Shown here: positions 1 through 6,908 of the stretch, piece by piece
How the letters are laid out: each line of letters opens with the position of its first letter
How positions within the stretch are numbered: the stretch's first letter is position 1
NCBI GenBank assembly: GCA_029261675.1
Contig: JAJDBA010000013.1
Location: 1 to 9,613, forward strand
Direction: 5' to 3'
Length of the DNA: 9,613 bases
DNA from: Nitrospinaceae bacterium
GTDB lineage: Bacteria; Nitrospinota; Nitrospinia; Nitrospinales; VA-1
Notes under the pieces: generated by a model
The model's input: the letters and a program-made list of their open reading frames with translations, nothing else
The model's database searches: none
Told to the model about the DNA's origin: nothing
Position numbers and translations under genes: made by a program

Positions 1-480
1 GGCTCCTTGCCAAAGCCTATTCCCAAATAAAGGATGTAGTGAGAAATATACGAGAATATGAGCTGCAGTTAATAGCGCTGCATTTTGGATGCCGTATAGG
101 ATGCAGACTAAAATAAAAAACGATACCGCCAGTGAACCTGGTTTAAACCTTAGAGGCAAAAAATAAACCAGTAGGAAGGTAACAGAAACTCCGGAAAAAA
201 AAATCAGGCGTTCGTCATCACTTTTATACTTTGAAGTTGAGGAAATCGATAATTCACAATCGACATCTCCTTCTCTATCAAAAATATGGGGAATGAAAAC
301 TCCATATTGTTGGGCGAGTTTTTTAGGAGAAGGAACACCCAGGTTTTCGTGTACCTTTGTGAACAAAAAACAGCAAATCGCCAAAACAACCAAAACAGCA
401 AAAACCGGGATGATCTGATGCCGGTTATTTTTTTCCTGCTCAAGAGGATCTATGGGACGGGTGCTACCAAGCCCAAGCAT
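1..480 (-). CDS. Partial membrane protein, N-terminal part of a likely MBOAT-family O-acyltransferase (DltB-like role)
   Basis: The reverse complement is open from an ATG at 480 through the left window edge, giving 160 residues with the C-terminal part missing. A short charged cytoplasmic N-terminus is followed by a hydrophobic helix (about residues 22-41) and a hydrophilic loop of about 50 residues. Two further hydrophobic stretches follow (about 92-110 and 113-135), with another hydrophobic segment near the cut end. The pattern of residues 95-155 (VYFLPLRFKP, then ILYG, then LLTAAHILVYF) resembles the start of the MBOAT core, where 'FLPLR' is followed by 'LFYG' and a helix. MBOAT proteins such as DltB and AlgI transfer acyl groups across the membrane to extracytoplasmic acceptors. 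The catalytic His lies beyond the window, so the family is inferred. It sits 51 nt after the carrier-protein gene, which favours a DltB-like partner. An in-frame TGA lies seven codons upstream, so ATG 480 is the first canonical start. The Shine-Dalgarno is weak. Confidence 0.6.
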   Translation of the reverse strand, partial: MLGLGSTRPIDPLEQEKNNRHQIIPVFAVLVVLAICCFLFTKVHENLGVPSPKKLAQQYGVFIPHIFDREGDVDCELSISSTSKYKSDDERLIFFSGVSVTFLLVYFLPLRFKPGSLAVSFFILVCILYGIQNAALLTAAHILVYFSLHPLFGNRLWQGA

Positions 481-531
481 ACAATCACCAAAAAGAATTC
501 ATAGATTCTTGTATTCCAATGATCACGATGT

Positions 532-798
532 TCAACAAGATGGAGGAATGGTTGTTAGTTTAGAATGAACAAATTCTGAAAGACTGTCAATGCTGCCAAA
601 AACTTCCAAGGTTAAATCAGATTCGACAATATCGATGTCGAATTGACTTTCAAGAAACAGGGTTGTGGAAATTATCGCAAGAGAATCGAGAAGTACTTGA
701 TCTAAAAGTTTTGTGGAATCGGTCAATTCCAAACCCGGTTTTGGAAATTCATTTTGAATAAATTCTTTAATATCCGAAGCAATCTTTTTTCGTTCCAA
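532..798 (-). CDS. Free-standing acyl/peptidyl carrier protein (DltC-like)
   Basis: An 88-residue acidic helical protein of carrier-protein size. The attachment motif is LLDSL at residues 36-40, so Ser39 should carry the 4'-phosphopantetheine arm. The following segment (AIISTTLFLESQFDI) matches helix II of the ACP/PCP fold, and EVFGSIDSLSEFV near residues 65-77 matches the last helix. The Gly of the usual GxDS motif is absent, as it is in some D-alanyl carrier proteins (LLDS). The start is TTG at 798: an AAGGA sits 8 nt upstream (807-811), and an in-frame TGA further upstream leaves no ATG or GTG. It follows the PLP-enzyme gene by 40 nt and precedes the MBOAT-like gene by 51 nt. The adenylation protein encoded upstream has no carrier domain of its own, so this protein is its most likely thiolation partner (inference). 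Confidence 0.85.
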   Translation of the reverse strand: MERKKIASDIKEFIQNEFPKPGLELTDSTKLLDQVLLDSLAIISTTLFLESQFDIDIVESDLTLEVFGSIDSLSEFVHSKLTTIPPSC

Positions 799-806
799 AA
801 TTTTTA

Positions 807-811
807 TCCTT
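807..811 (-). promoter_or_regulatory. Shine-Dalgarno AAGGA that decides a TTG start
   Basis: On the minus strand AAGGA lies 8 nt before the TTG at 798 of the carrier-protein gene. No ATG or GTG is available in frame before the upstream stop, so this site supports the TTG start. Confidence 0.6.
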
Positions 812-838
812 ATAAATCTAAAACATCAAATGACATAG

Positions 839-1924
839 TCACGAACTGATTGTTTGAAAGGCTTGAATAAGATCTTGTTTCAAATCCTCTGAATTTTCCA
901 ATCCGAATGACAATCGCACCAGATTTTCGCCAATATTGATTTGACGTTTTTCTTCATCCGTCATAGAAGCATGACTGCCCGACCAAGGCTGAGCCACCAT
1001 GGATGTCACACAGGCCATACCGGTTCCGGTATTAAAAAGATTTAACTCCTGCCTGAATTTTATATATCCATCCGGGTTTTTGAGTTCAAAAAATAAGATT
1101 CCGGCATACCCTTTTAACTGCTTGCCATCAATTTTAGGATAAAAGACCTTTTCGACTTGCGGTTGCTGCTTTAAAAAATCCCTCATCTCTGCACATACGC
1201 TTTGCTGCTGTTTCAATCGGATATCCAGAGTTTGCAGACTACGACGGGTGAGCCACGCGTTTTCGGGAGAAAGCAGCAAGCCCCCATAGAATCGGGTTTC
1301 GCGAAATTCATCAGCCAGGTCTTGGCGATCCGTCATTAAAACACCATTCATCACATCACTGTGACCGGAAAAATATTTGGTGCCGCTATGCAAAGAAACA
1401 TCCGCACCCAATTCTAGAGGATGCTGGAACAAAGGCGTTGCCCAGGTATTGTCGACCACGATTACCACATTTGGATTATTACCTTTCACAAATTTTGAAA
1501 CTTTTTCTATATCGATGGTTTTTAGAAATGGGTTTGTCGGAGTTTCAAAAAAAACCATTTTTGTTTCTGCCGGAATTTTTTCTATATTGGACTCCTCAGA
1601 AAAGTCCAAATCAACAAGCTTGAACTGTCTTCTCTCACAGATCCGCTGTAAAAGTTTGTAGCTGCATCCATAAATATAGGGATTCACCACCAGTGTGTCA
1701 CCGGGGCGTAAAATTTCCAGAGTCATAAATATTGCTGACATGCCACAGGTTACAGCTACGGCATGCTCGGCGTTCTCCAATGTCTGCAAAACTTTTTCAA
1801 GCTCTGCTACATTAGGATTATTTTTGCGCGTATAAAAGTAAGGCGAGTCGGCTTCAAAGGCACTGGTTTGATAAACAGGAGTAACTGCAGGGTGTGCGCC
1901 CGCATCGTCTTCGCGAGTATGCAA
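839..1924 (-). CDS. Cys/Met metabolism PLP-dependent enzyme (cystathionine gamma-synthase/lyase family)
   Basis: 361 residues when read from TTG 1924; the family is usually 380-400. Hallmarks are visible: YTRKNNPN (31-38, the usual YSRxxNPT element), YGCSYKLL (85-92), ETPTNPFLK (127-135) and VVDNTWATPLFQ (156-167), which contains the Asp158 that pairs with the PLP ring nitrogen. SGTKYFSGHSDVM (180-192) contains the Schiff-base Lys183, and NLVRLSFGLE (334-343) contains the carboxylate-binding Arg. Family members catalyse beta- or gamma-elimination or replacement on Cys, homocysteine or activated homoserine; which one applies cannot be read from the sequence. The region between about 256 and 275 is shorter than usual. 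The start is doubtful: coding-like sequence matching the family N-terminus (NPITRALHTR) continues upstream of the TTG, up to the radical SAM stop. Lying between an adenylation gene and its carrier, it may make or modify the amino acid being loaded (inference). Confidence 0.9.
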   Translation of the reverse strand: MHTREDDAGAHPAVTPVYQTSAFEADSPYFYTRKNNPNVAELEKVLQTLENAEHAVAVTCGMSAIFMTLEILRPGDTLVVNPYIYGCSYKLLQRICERRQFKLVDLDFSEESNIEKIPAETKMVFFETPTNPFLKTIDIEKVSKFVKGNNPNVVIVVDNTWATPLFQHPLELGADVSLHSGTKYFSGHSDVMNGVLMTDRQDLADEFRETRFYGGLLLSPENAWLTRRSLQTLDIRLKQQQSVCAEMRDFLKQQPQVEKVFYPKIDGKQLKGYAGILFFELKNPDGYIKFRQELNLFNTGTGMACVTSMVAQPWSGSHASMTDEEKRQINIGENLVRLSFGLENSEDLKQDLIQAFQTISS

Positions 1925-1959
1925 TGCACGAGTAATCGGGTTTAATTTAGATAAATCTT

Positions 1960-3411
1960 TTATGATTTTGGCTCCGCAAGGGAAAGTTTGAGCTTGTCAG
2001 GAATCTGCTTTCCTTCAAATTTTGGCAGGGCTGTTCTGTCGTTCTCCGAGACACCCTCTTCTATAGAAATAGTAGGAAAGTGTGCCCTATCAAAAACTTC
2101 AAATAAGTTCGAAACTATATAATCTGGCAAGGCAATTTCCAACCCCGTATCTTTTTCATTCGACTTGGCGAGAATAAAGCGATAGCTTTCTCCCGGTGCC
2201 ATGGCGATTTCTTTCCAATAATCCAGCTCTGCATTTTTCGCTCGATAATAAATGCTTGCGGGTTGGTCGGAAGGATTTTTAGCTTGAACATGTAGCGAGA
2301 TAATATCACCTCTCCAATCATAATCATGGCGGCGAAATTCTTTATCAGGTTGCATGACCACGGCACTTTTGTTTTTCAAATCGAGGGCATTAAAGTGAGC
2401 GGCTTTACCGCATTTTGCGCAAGTCGCATCGTCTTGCAAGGATTCGAGGTGTGCCGCTAAACCGAATCGATGCACCAGCTTGCTACCGCAAGAATTGCAG
2501 AAAGAACTGGTCGCTTCTGAATTGGCGACATTTCCGAGATACACATGTTGCATGCCCATTTCTTTAGCAATGGCCTGTGCCTTTTCTAATCGATCAATCG
2601 GTGTTCTCACCGTATCGCGCATGCGGTATTCCGGGTGGAACCTGACAAAATGCAAAGGAACTTCCGGCCCCAGATTTTCCAAAACCCAGCCCGTCATATT
2701 TCGGGCAGACTGTTCATTATCACTAACATCGGTAATCATTAGGTTGCTGACTTCCAGATGCTTGCCAGCCTTATAGATTTTTTTGGTTGCATTCAGTACT
2801 GGTTGCAACCACCCGGTGGTTAGTTTTCGATAATAAGCTTCATCAATTGCTTTTATTGAAACAGAAAAAATGTCGATATGCGGCAAAAGTTCATCCAATG
2901 CTTCTTCGGTGATGAAGCAGGCTGATTTATATAGATTGTATATCCCCGCCTTTTTCGCAAGCTTGGCGGTAGCGATTACGAACTCGTGCCAGACAACCGG
3001 ATCGTTGTAGGTCCAAGAAAGTACACGGATGTCGTGCCGTAACGCCGTTTCAATTATGGATTCCGGAGTAAAAGAATGAACATCTTTATCTTCGACAAAT
3101 TTGGCTTGCGAGGTTTTCCAGTTCTGACAGTATTGGCAATTTAAATTGCAGCCGATATTACCGAGAGAAAGTATTTTTGCACCCGGGGCGAAATGGTAAA
3201 TCGCTTCGGTTTCGATCAATTCCTCGGTGAGGTGTACGCCTTTGCCAAAAGTATAGGTGACCAATCTGCCATCGCGGTTGCCTCGGACTCCGCAAAATCC
3301 CAATTGCCCTTCCTTCATTTTGCAATTTCGCGGAGACAAATTGCAACGCACTTCATTATTCGGCAACCTCTCCTCCAGGTTGGCGATCTGGTATTCTCCT
3401 TTGAAACTCAT
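1960..3411 (-). CDS. AmrS-like radical SAM protein (AmmeMemoRadiSam type) with extra C-terminal domain
   Basis: Numbering is from ATG 3411 (483 residues). The N-terminus has the AmrS signature CNLSPRNCKMKEGQLGFCGVR (23-43). The radical SAM CX3CX2C cluster motif is CNLNCQYC (Cys88, Cys92, Cys95), which should ligate a [4Fe-4S] cluster and reductively cleave S-adenosylmethionine. A PflA-like barrel follows to about residue 300, then a likely zinc ribbon (Cys305, Cys308, Cys331, Cys334). About 135 further residues after the ribbon exceed the usual AmrS length of roughly 330-370 and have no family I recognise. The substrate of AmrS proteins is not firmly established to my knowledge. The usual Memo and AMMECR1 partners are not in the window. 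I chose ATG 3411 over the in-frame TTG 3429 because GGAG lies 5 nt upstream of the ATG. The stop lies 35 nt before TTG 1924, and the next coding frame appears to continue up to it. Confidence 0.88.
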   Translation of the reverse strand: MSFKGEYQIANLEERLPNNEVRCNLSPRNCKMKEGQLGFCGVRGNRDGRLVTYTFGKGVHLTEELIETEAIYHFAPGAKILSLGNIGCNLNCQYCQNWKTSQAKFVEDKDVHSFTPESIIETALRHDIRVLSWTYNDPVVWHEFVIATAKLAKKAGIYNLYKSACFITEEALDELLPHIDIFSVSIKAIDEAYYRKLTTGWLQPVLNATKKIYKAGKHLEVSNLMITDVSDNEQSARNMTGWVLENLGPEVPLHFVRFHPEYRMRDTVRTPIDRLEKAQAIAKEMGMQHVYLGNVANSEATSSFCNSCGSKLVHRFGLAAHLESLQDDATCAKCGKAAHFNALDLKNKSAVVMQPDKEFRRHDYDWRGDIISLHVQAKNPSDQPASIYYRAKNAELDYWKEIAMAPGESYRFILAKSNEKDTGLEIALPDYIVSNLFEVFDRAHFPTISIEEGVSENDRTALPKFEGKQIPDKLKLSLAEPKS

Positions 3412-3416
3412 AAAGG

Positions 3417-3420
3417 CTCC
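3417..3420 (-). promoter_or_regulatory. Shine-Dalgarno GGAG that fixes the radical SAM start
   Basis: GGAG on the minus strand sits 5 nt upstream of ATG 3411, an acceptable spacing. It lies inside the six-codon extension that begins at TTG 3429, which has no comparable site. This argues for the shorter 483-residue protein. Confidence 0.6.
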
Positions 3421-3453
3421 AATTGACAAAAATTCAATCCGATTCAGTCCCGC

Positions 3454-3486
3454 ATCATATCACTTATCCGAATAGTTTCATGTCAA
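3454..3486 (-). promoter_or_regulatory. Possible internal promoter before the radical SAM gene
   Basis: The 101-nt gap between the adenylation gene and the radical SAM gene holds, on the minus strand, TTGACA (3481-3486) and an extended -10, TGATATGAT (-10 hexamer TATGAT at 3454-3459). The spacer is 21 nt, longer than the usual 17, so only the extended -10 may matter. It would allow expression of the radical SAM, PLP, carrier and MBOAT-like genes apart from purM. Confidence 0.4.
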
Positions 3487-3512
3487 AGATACGTTACAAA
3501 ATGAAAGAAAGA

Positions 3513-5696
3513 TCAATTACCAAGAAAGCTTTTCATCCAATTCGAGGAGGATTTCCCTGAAACAGTTTGAAAATCCGTGGGTTTGGGTTCTGGTAGCTTC
3601 AAGCGATCGACTTTTCCATTTGCGGTCAACGGCATTTTTTCTAACAATACTAACGCTGAAGGAATCATATAAGGAGGGAATTTTTGCTGTAGGGTCTTTA
3701 ACAGGCTTTCCATTTTCAACGGAGTTTTATCATCTTCGACAAGATAAGCGATAAGATAAGGTTGATCGTTCGAATGTTTTTTTACTGTCACGGTACAGGC
3801 CTTAACACCTTCGCATCCATTTAGCACCGCTTCAATTTCTCCCGGTTCGACACGGTAACCACGAATTTTTACCTGATAATCTACGCGGCCTAAAAATTCC
3901 ATATTACCATCCGGCAAAAAGCGGGCGCGGTCGCCTGTACGGTAAATGCGTTTGCCAGGACGGAACGGATGCTCGACAAATTTTTCTTTTGTCTTTTCTT
4001 CTTGATTTAGATAACCACGCGCAATGCAAATGCCACCAAGACACATTTCACCCGGAACGCCGATGGGCACCGGGTTCAAAGCTGAATCTAAAATATAAAT
4101 TTCAATATTTTCCAAAGGCCGACCAATAGCAGGACCTAAAGGTCTGGGAGGTTCATCGGCATTGGTGAGATAAGCCGATACCGTGACGGTACCTTCGGCT
4201 GGACCATACCCGTTGAAAAAATTTCTCCCCGGCGCCCATTTTTTTACATTCTCATTAGTGCACCTCTCCCCTACTGCGATAACCGTTTCCAAGGAATCTA
4301 ATCCTTCAGAAGAAATAACATTCAATAGGGAAGGAGGGAGTAAAGCCATGGTTATTTTTTCCTCCCTCAAAGTTCTCGGTAAAGTTAATAGAGAGAAAAG
4401 AGACTTTCCCGTTCCCAGACACAAAGTGGCGCCTGCGGCAAGGGCCATAAAAATTTCCCAAACAGCGACATCGAATCCAAAAGAAGAAAATTGTAGAACA
4501 CGGCTTTTCTTATGAACATGGAAGAAACGATTTGATACATGCGTCAAGTTATTGAGACCCCCATGCGTTAATAAAATGCCTTTGGGTTTTCCAGTGGAGC
4601 CAGATGTGAAAATAACATATGAAAGGTTTTCTGGTTCTAGCTTTACTTGCGGCGGTTCTGTAGAAAATCTCTCTATTTCCTGCCAATCCGTATCAAGACA
4701 CAGAGATTTCACACCGCCTGCATCAATTTTATCTTTCAGGTTCGATTGCGTTAACAAAATTGGGGAGTCCATTTCTTGCCATATGGACTGCAATCGTTCA
4801 TCAGGGTAAGCCGGATCTAAAGGAACATAAGCACCCCCTGCCTTTAAAATGGCGAGAATACCTATCATGCTATCGAAGGAACGCGACATAAATATTCCTA
4901 CGCAACAGTCAGGCCCCACCTTCACCATGCGCAAATAATTTGCTAACTGGTTGGCACGACTGTCCAACTCTGAATAGGTTAAGGTTTTGCCTGCAAGTTC
5001 CAAGGCGGGGGATTGTGGATTTTCTTTCGCTACCGATTCGATCCAATGATGAATGATTCCGTCACCTGGAGTATTTACTTTGGTATCGGTTTTGATCCTT
5101 TTTTCATGTTCGTCTTTGGACAAAAGAGTGAGAGCGGAAATAGCTTGTTCTGGGTCATTGGTCCCACTTTGTAAAAGGTTAACGAAATGGCCAGCAAAAC
5201 GAGAGAGCAAATCCGCATCGAACAATTCGATGCTACAACCGATCTCAACCTGAAAAGATTTTTCCTTTTCCCTGATATCAATAACCAGTACAGGCTCTGA
5301 GGAATCCAGATCATTAGGCAAAACATTTTTTTCTGATAGAACCGATTCGACATTCAAAATAACCGAATAGAGGGGAGTACGTCCGGGTTCTTGTGTTTCT
5401 ATCGCTTCAAGTAAAATTTTTTCGTGATCCGTAGAATCCATTTCAGATTCTTTGACTGAATCGAATAATTGTTTGAATGTTAATGAGTCGTCTAAACTAC
5501 TCAGATATTGGACAAGCTTAGGAGAAGAAAAACCGGGGGGAGTTTGAGTGAAGACCGCAATTTCTTTTTGTGCGGAGTAACGAAATAATAAAGCCTGTAA
5601 TGTTGCAATAAAAACTGGGAACAGCTCACAGTCATGTTCTTCACAAAAAGAGTCGAGTTTTTGTTTCAGGCCTTCAGATATTTCAAAACCAAACAT
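3513..5696 (-). CDS. NRPS-like adenylation protein with a truncated condensation domain and no carrier domain
   Basis: 727 residues. Residues 1-195 match only the C-terminal half of an NRPS condensation domain (FPVFIATLQALLFRYSAQ near 26-43, ELFDADLLSRFAGHF at 157-171); the half carrying HHxxxDG is absent. A complete adenylation domain follows (about 215-700): LTYSELD (A1, 239-245), LKAGGAYVPLDPAYP (A2, 284-298), FTSGSTGKPKG (A3, 363-373), FDVAVW (A4, 408-413), NGYGPAEGT (A5, 495-503), YRTGD (A7, 585-589), KIRGYRVEPGEIE (A8, 610-622) and TANGKVDR (A10, Lys695). It should activate an amino acid as aminoacyl-AMP and pass it to a thiol. The protein ends about 27 residues after A10 with no carrier domain, so loading must be in trans, probably on the carrier encoded at 532-798. 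A5 has Ala500 where Thr is usual. The start ATG is 11 nt after the purM stop, with no clear Shine-Dalgarno, so translational coupling is likely. Confidence 0.93.
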   Translation of the reverse strand: MFGFEISEGLKQKLDSFCEEHDCELFPVFIATLQALLFRYSAQKEIAVFTQTPPGFSSPKLVQYLSSLDDSLTFKQLFDSVKESEMDSTDHEKILLEAIETQEPGRTPLYSVILNVESVLSEKNVLPNDLDSSEPVLVIDIREKEKSFQVEIGCSIELFDADLLSRFAGHFVNLLQSGTNDPEQAISALTLLSKDEHEKRIKTDTKVNTPGDGIIHHWIESVAKENPQSPALELAGKTLTYSELDSRANQLANYLRMVKVGPDCCVGIFMSRSFDSMIGILAILKAGGAYVPLDPAYPDERLQSIWQEMDSPILLTQSNLKDKIDAGGVKSLCLDTDWQEIERFSTEPPQVKLEPENLSYVIFTSGSTGKPKGILLTHGGLNNLTHVSNRFFHVHKKSRVLQFSSFGFDVAVWEIFMALAAGATLCLGTGKSLFSLLTLPRTLREEKITMALLPPSLLNVISSEGLDSLETVIAVGERCTNENVKKWAPGRNFFNGYGPAEGTVTVSAYLTNADEPPRPLGPAIGRPLENIEIYILDSALNPVPIGVPGEMCLGGICIARGYLNQEEKTKEKFVEHPFRPGKRIYRTGDRARFLPDGNMEFLGRVDYQVKIRGYRVEPGEIEAVLNGCEGVKACTVTVKKHSNDQPYLIAYLVEDDKTPLKMESLLKTLQQKFPPYMIPSALVLLEKMPLTANGKVDRLKLPEPKPTDFQTVSGKSSSNWMKSFLGN

Positions 5697-5707
5697 AAAT
5701 GGGTAGG

Positions 5708-6793
5708 CTAGGTAAACCGACTGCCTTTTCCGGTGAGTTGTTTTTGCGGCAGAGAAACTTCTTTACCCTGACAGCCTTCTATCTGACCAATTACCTGGCA
5801 GGAAAGGTCATTATTTTTGCAGATTTCAGTGACGGCCTCCACCTCACGGGTACCTTCTACAACTAGGCAGAACCCTGTTCCCATATTGAACACTTCAAAC
5901 ATTTCTGCTTCGCTCACCCCACCTCTATCCTGAATCAGATTAAAAATTTCAGGAACTGGCTGCAAGGTATCGATTACAAAACGGATATTATCGCATTCCA
6001 CACGGTTAAGGTTACAAAATCCACCACTAGTTATATGGACCATTGCTTTAAGGTCGATGCCCGAGTCGAGCATTTCCATAACTGGTTTGACATAAATACG
6101 AGTGGGTTCTAATAATGCTTCGCCTAAAGTCTGGCCTAGAAACTCTTCGTAATCATTGACACGAGATTTCTGTTCCTCCATAGAGTCGCCCAGTAAAACA
6201 CGTCGAGCCAATGTCAGGCCATTGGAATGAACACCACTGGATGCCAGCCCAATTATAAGATTGCCAGGTTTAATATCTTTTCCCGTATTGACTTTGTCGA
6301 GAGAAACATGACCGATGCAGGCACCGATGAGATCGATACCGGAAATGATTTCCTTGATTTGTGAAATTTCACCGCCGGAAATACTTATACTTGATTGTCG
6401 TGCACCTTCTGCCAACCCCTGGCCTAGCTGATCAAAAACTTTTGGATCGGTATGCGAACAGGCAATATAGTCCACCATACTCACCGGACGCGCACCTACG
6501 CAAATAACATCGTTCACATTCATTGCTACGCAGTCGATGCCAATCGTGTCGTAGCGATTGAGTAACTCGGCGACAATGATCTTTGTTCCCACCCCATCTG
6601 TTCCAAAGGCAATGCCTTCGCCGTTACCCAAATCGATGACGTTGGCAAAATAACCTATGTCCGCTGCAAGAGGGTAGCGGTCGCTGAACTTGCGCGTTGG
6701 TAAAACATGTTTTAGCAATCCAGAAAGCGCAGTCTCAGCTCCTGCACTGGAAACACCGCTCTGATCGTATTGGGATTTTTCAGATTCCGTCAT
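5708..6793 (-). CDS. purM: Phosphoribosylformylglycinamidine cyclo-ligase (AIR synthetase)
   Basis: 361 residues, close to the usual 345-350. This enzyme converts FGAM and ATP to aminoimidazole ribotide in purine synthesis, in the cytoplasm. Visible family elements are FGTDGVGTK (63-71, nucleotide/substrate loop), DTIGIDCVAMNVNDV (82-96), a GGE motif (140-142), GLASSGVHSNG (182-192), HITSGGF (near 254-260) and GVSEAEMFEVFNMGTGF in the C-terminal half. Several of these (GGEISQIKEI in place of GGETAEMPG; HITSGGF and NMGTGFC) look closer to archaeal PurM than to the common bacterial form; this is from memory of the family, not an alignment. It is the first gene of the minus-strand block, with a good promoter just upstream and the adenylation gene 11 nt downstream. 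Whether it is the cell's only purM cannot be told here. Confidence 0.93.
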   Translation of the reverse strand: MTESEKSQYDQSGVSSAGAETALSGLLKHVLPTRKFSDRYPLAADIGYFANVIDLGNGEGIAFGTDGVGTKIIVAELLNRYDTIGIDCVAMNVNDVICVGARPVSMVDYIACSHTDPKVFDQLGQGLAEGARQSSISISGGEISQIKEIISGIDLIGACIGHVSLDKVNTGKDIKPGNLIIGLASSGVHSNGLTLARRVLLGDSMEEQKSRVNDYEEFLGQTLGEALLEPTRIYVKPVMEMLDSGIDLKAMVHITSGGFCNLNRVECDNIRFVIDTLQPVPEIFNLIQDRGGVSEAEMFEVFNMGTGFCLVVEGTREVEAVTEICKNNDLSCQVIGQIEGCQGKEVSLPQKQLTGKGSRFT

Positions 6794-6831
6794 AAAATTG
6801 TCTAAGTTTCGTGGATTATATTTCGGCGGCT

Positions 6832-6860
6832 ATCATACCTTGGAGCGGGGCAACAATCAA
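6832..6860 (-). promoter_or_regulatory. Sigma-70-like promoter of the purM operon
   Basis: On the minus strand TTGATT (6855-6860) and TATGAT (6832-6837) are separated by exactly 17 nt. Transcription should begin near 6825, giving a leader of roughly 30 nt before the purM ATG at 6793. No other gene lies between, so this is likely the main promoter of the purM-to-MBOAT block. The 115-nt gap (6794-6908) shows no convincing terminator for the upstream kinase gene. Confidence 0.6.
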
Positions 6861-6908
6861 TTAGCATTCCTGAAAATCGAATATCAAGACGCTGAACATT
6901 GCCTTTAT

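Noticed and set aside
286..504. Plus-strand 72-residue ORF and the overlapping minus-strand ORF 204-443
   Set aside because: Both overlap the MBOAT-like frame, which reads as a well-ordered membrane protein through the edge; they are low-complexity shadows with no recognisable motif.
3158..3475. Three ORFs on both strands around the radical SAM N-terminus
   Set aside because: They lie opposite or out of frame with the CX3CX2C-containing coding sequence and show no family features.
5037..5054. IHHWIES as a possible condensation HHxxxDG motif
   Set aside because: The HH lies at the entry to the adenylation domain (about residues 215-221), lacks the DG, and comes after the condensation lobe rather than within it.
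4183..5353. Plus-strand ORFs of 66-110 residues and a minus-strand ORF at 5075-5353 within the adenylation gene
   Set aside because: They overlap clear adenylation and condensation-lobe motifs in the real frame; the compositions look like shadow translations.
6794..6908. Rho-independent terminator after the kinase gene
   Set aside because: No stable GC-rich stem followed by a T run is visible on the minus strand in this gap.
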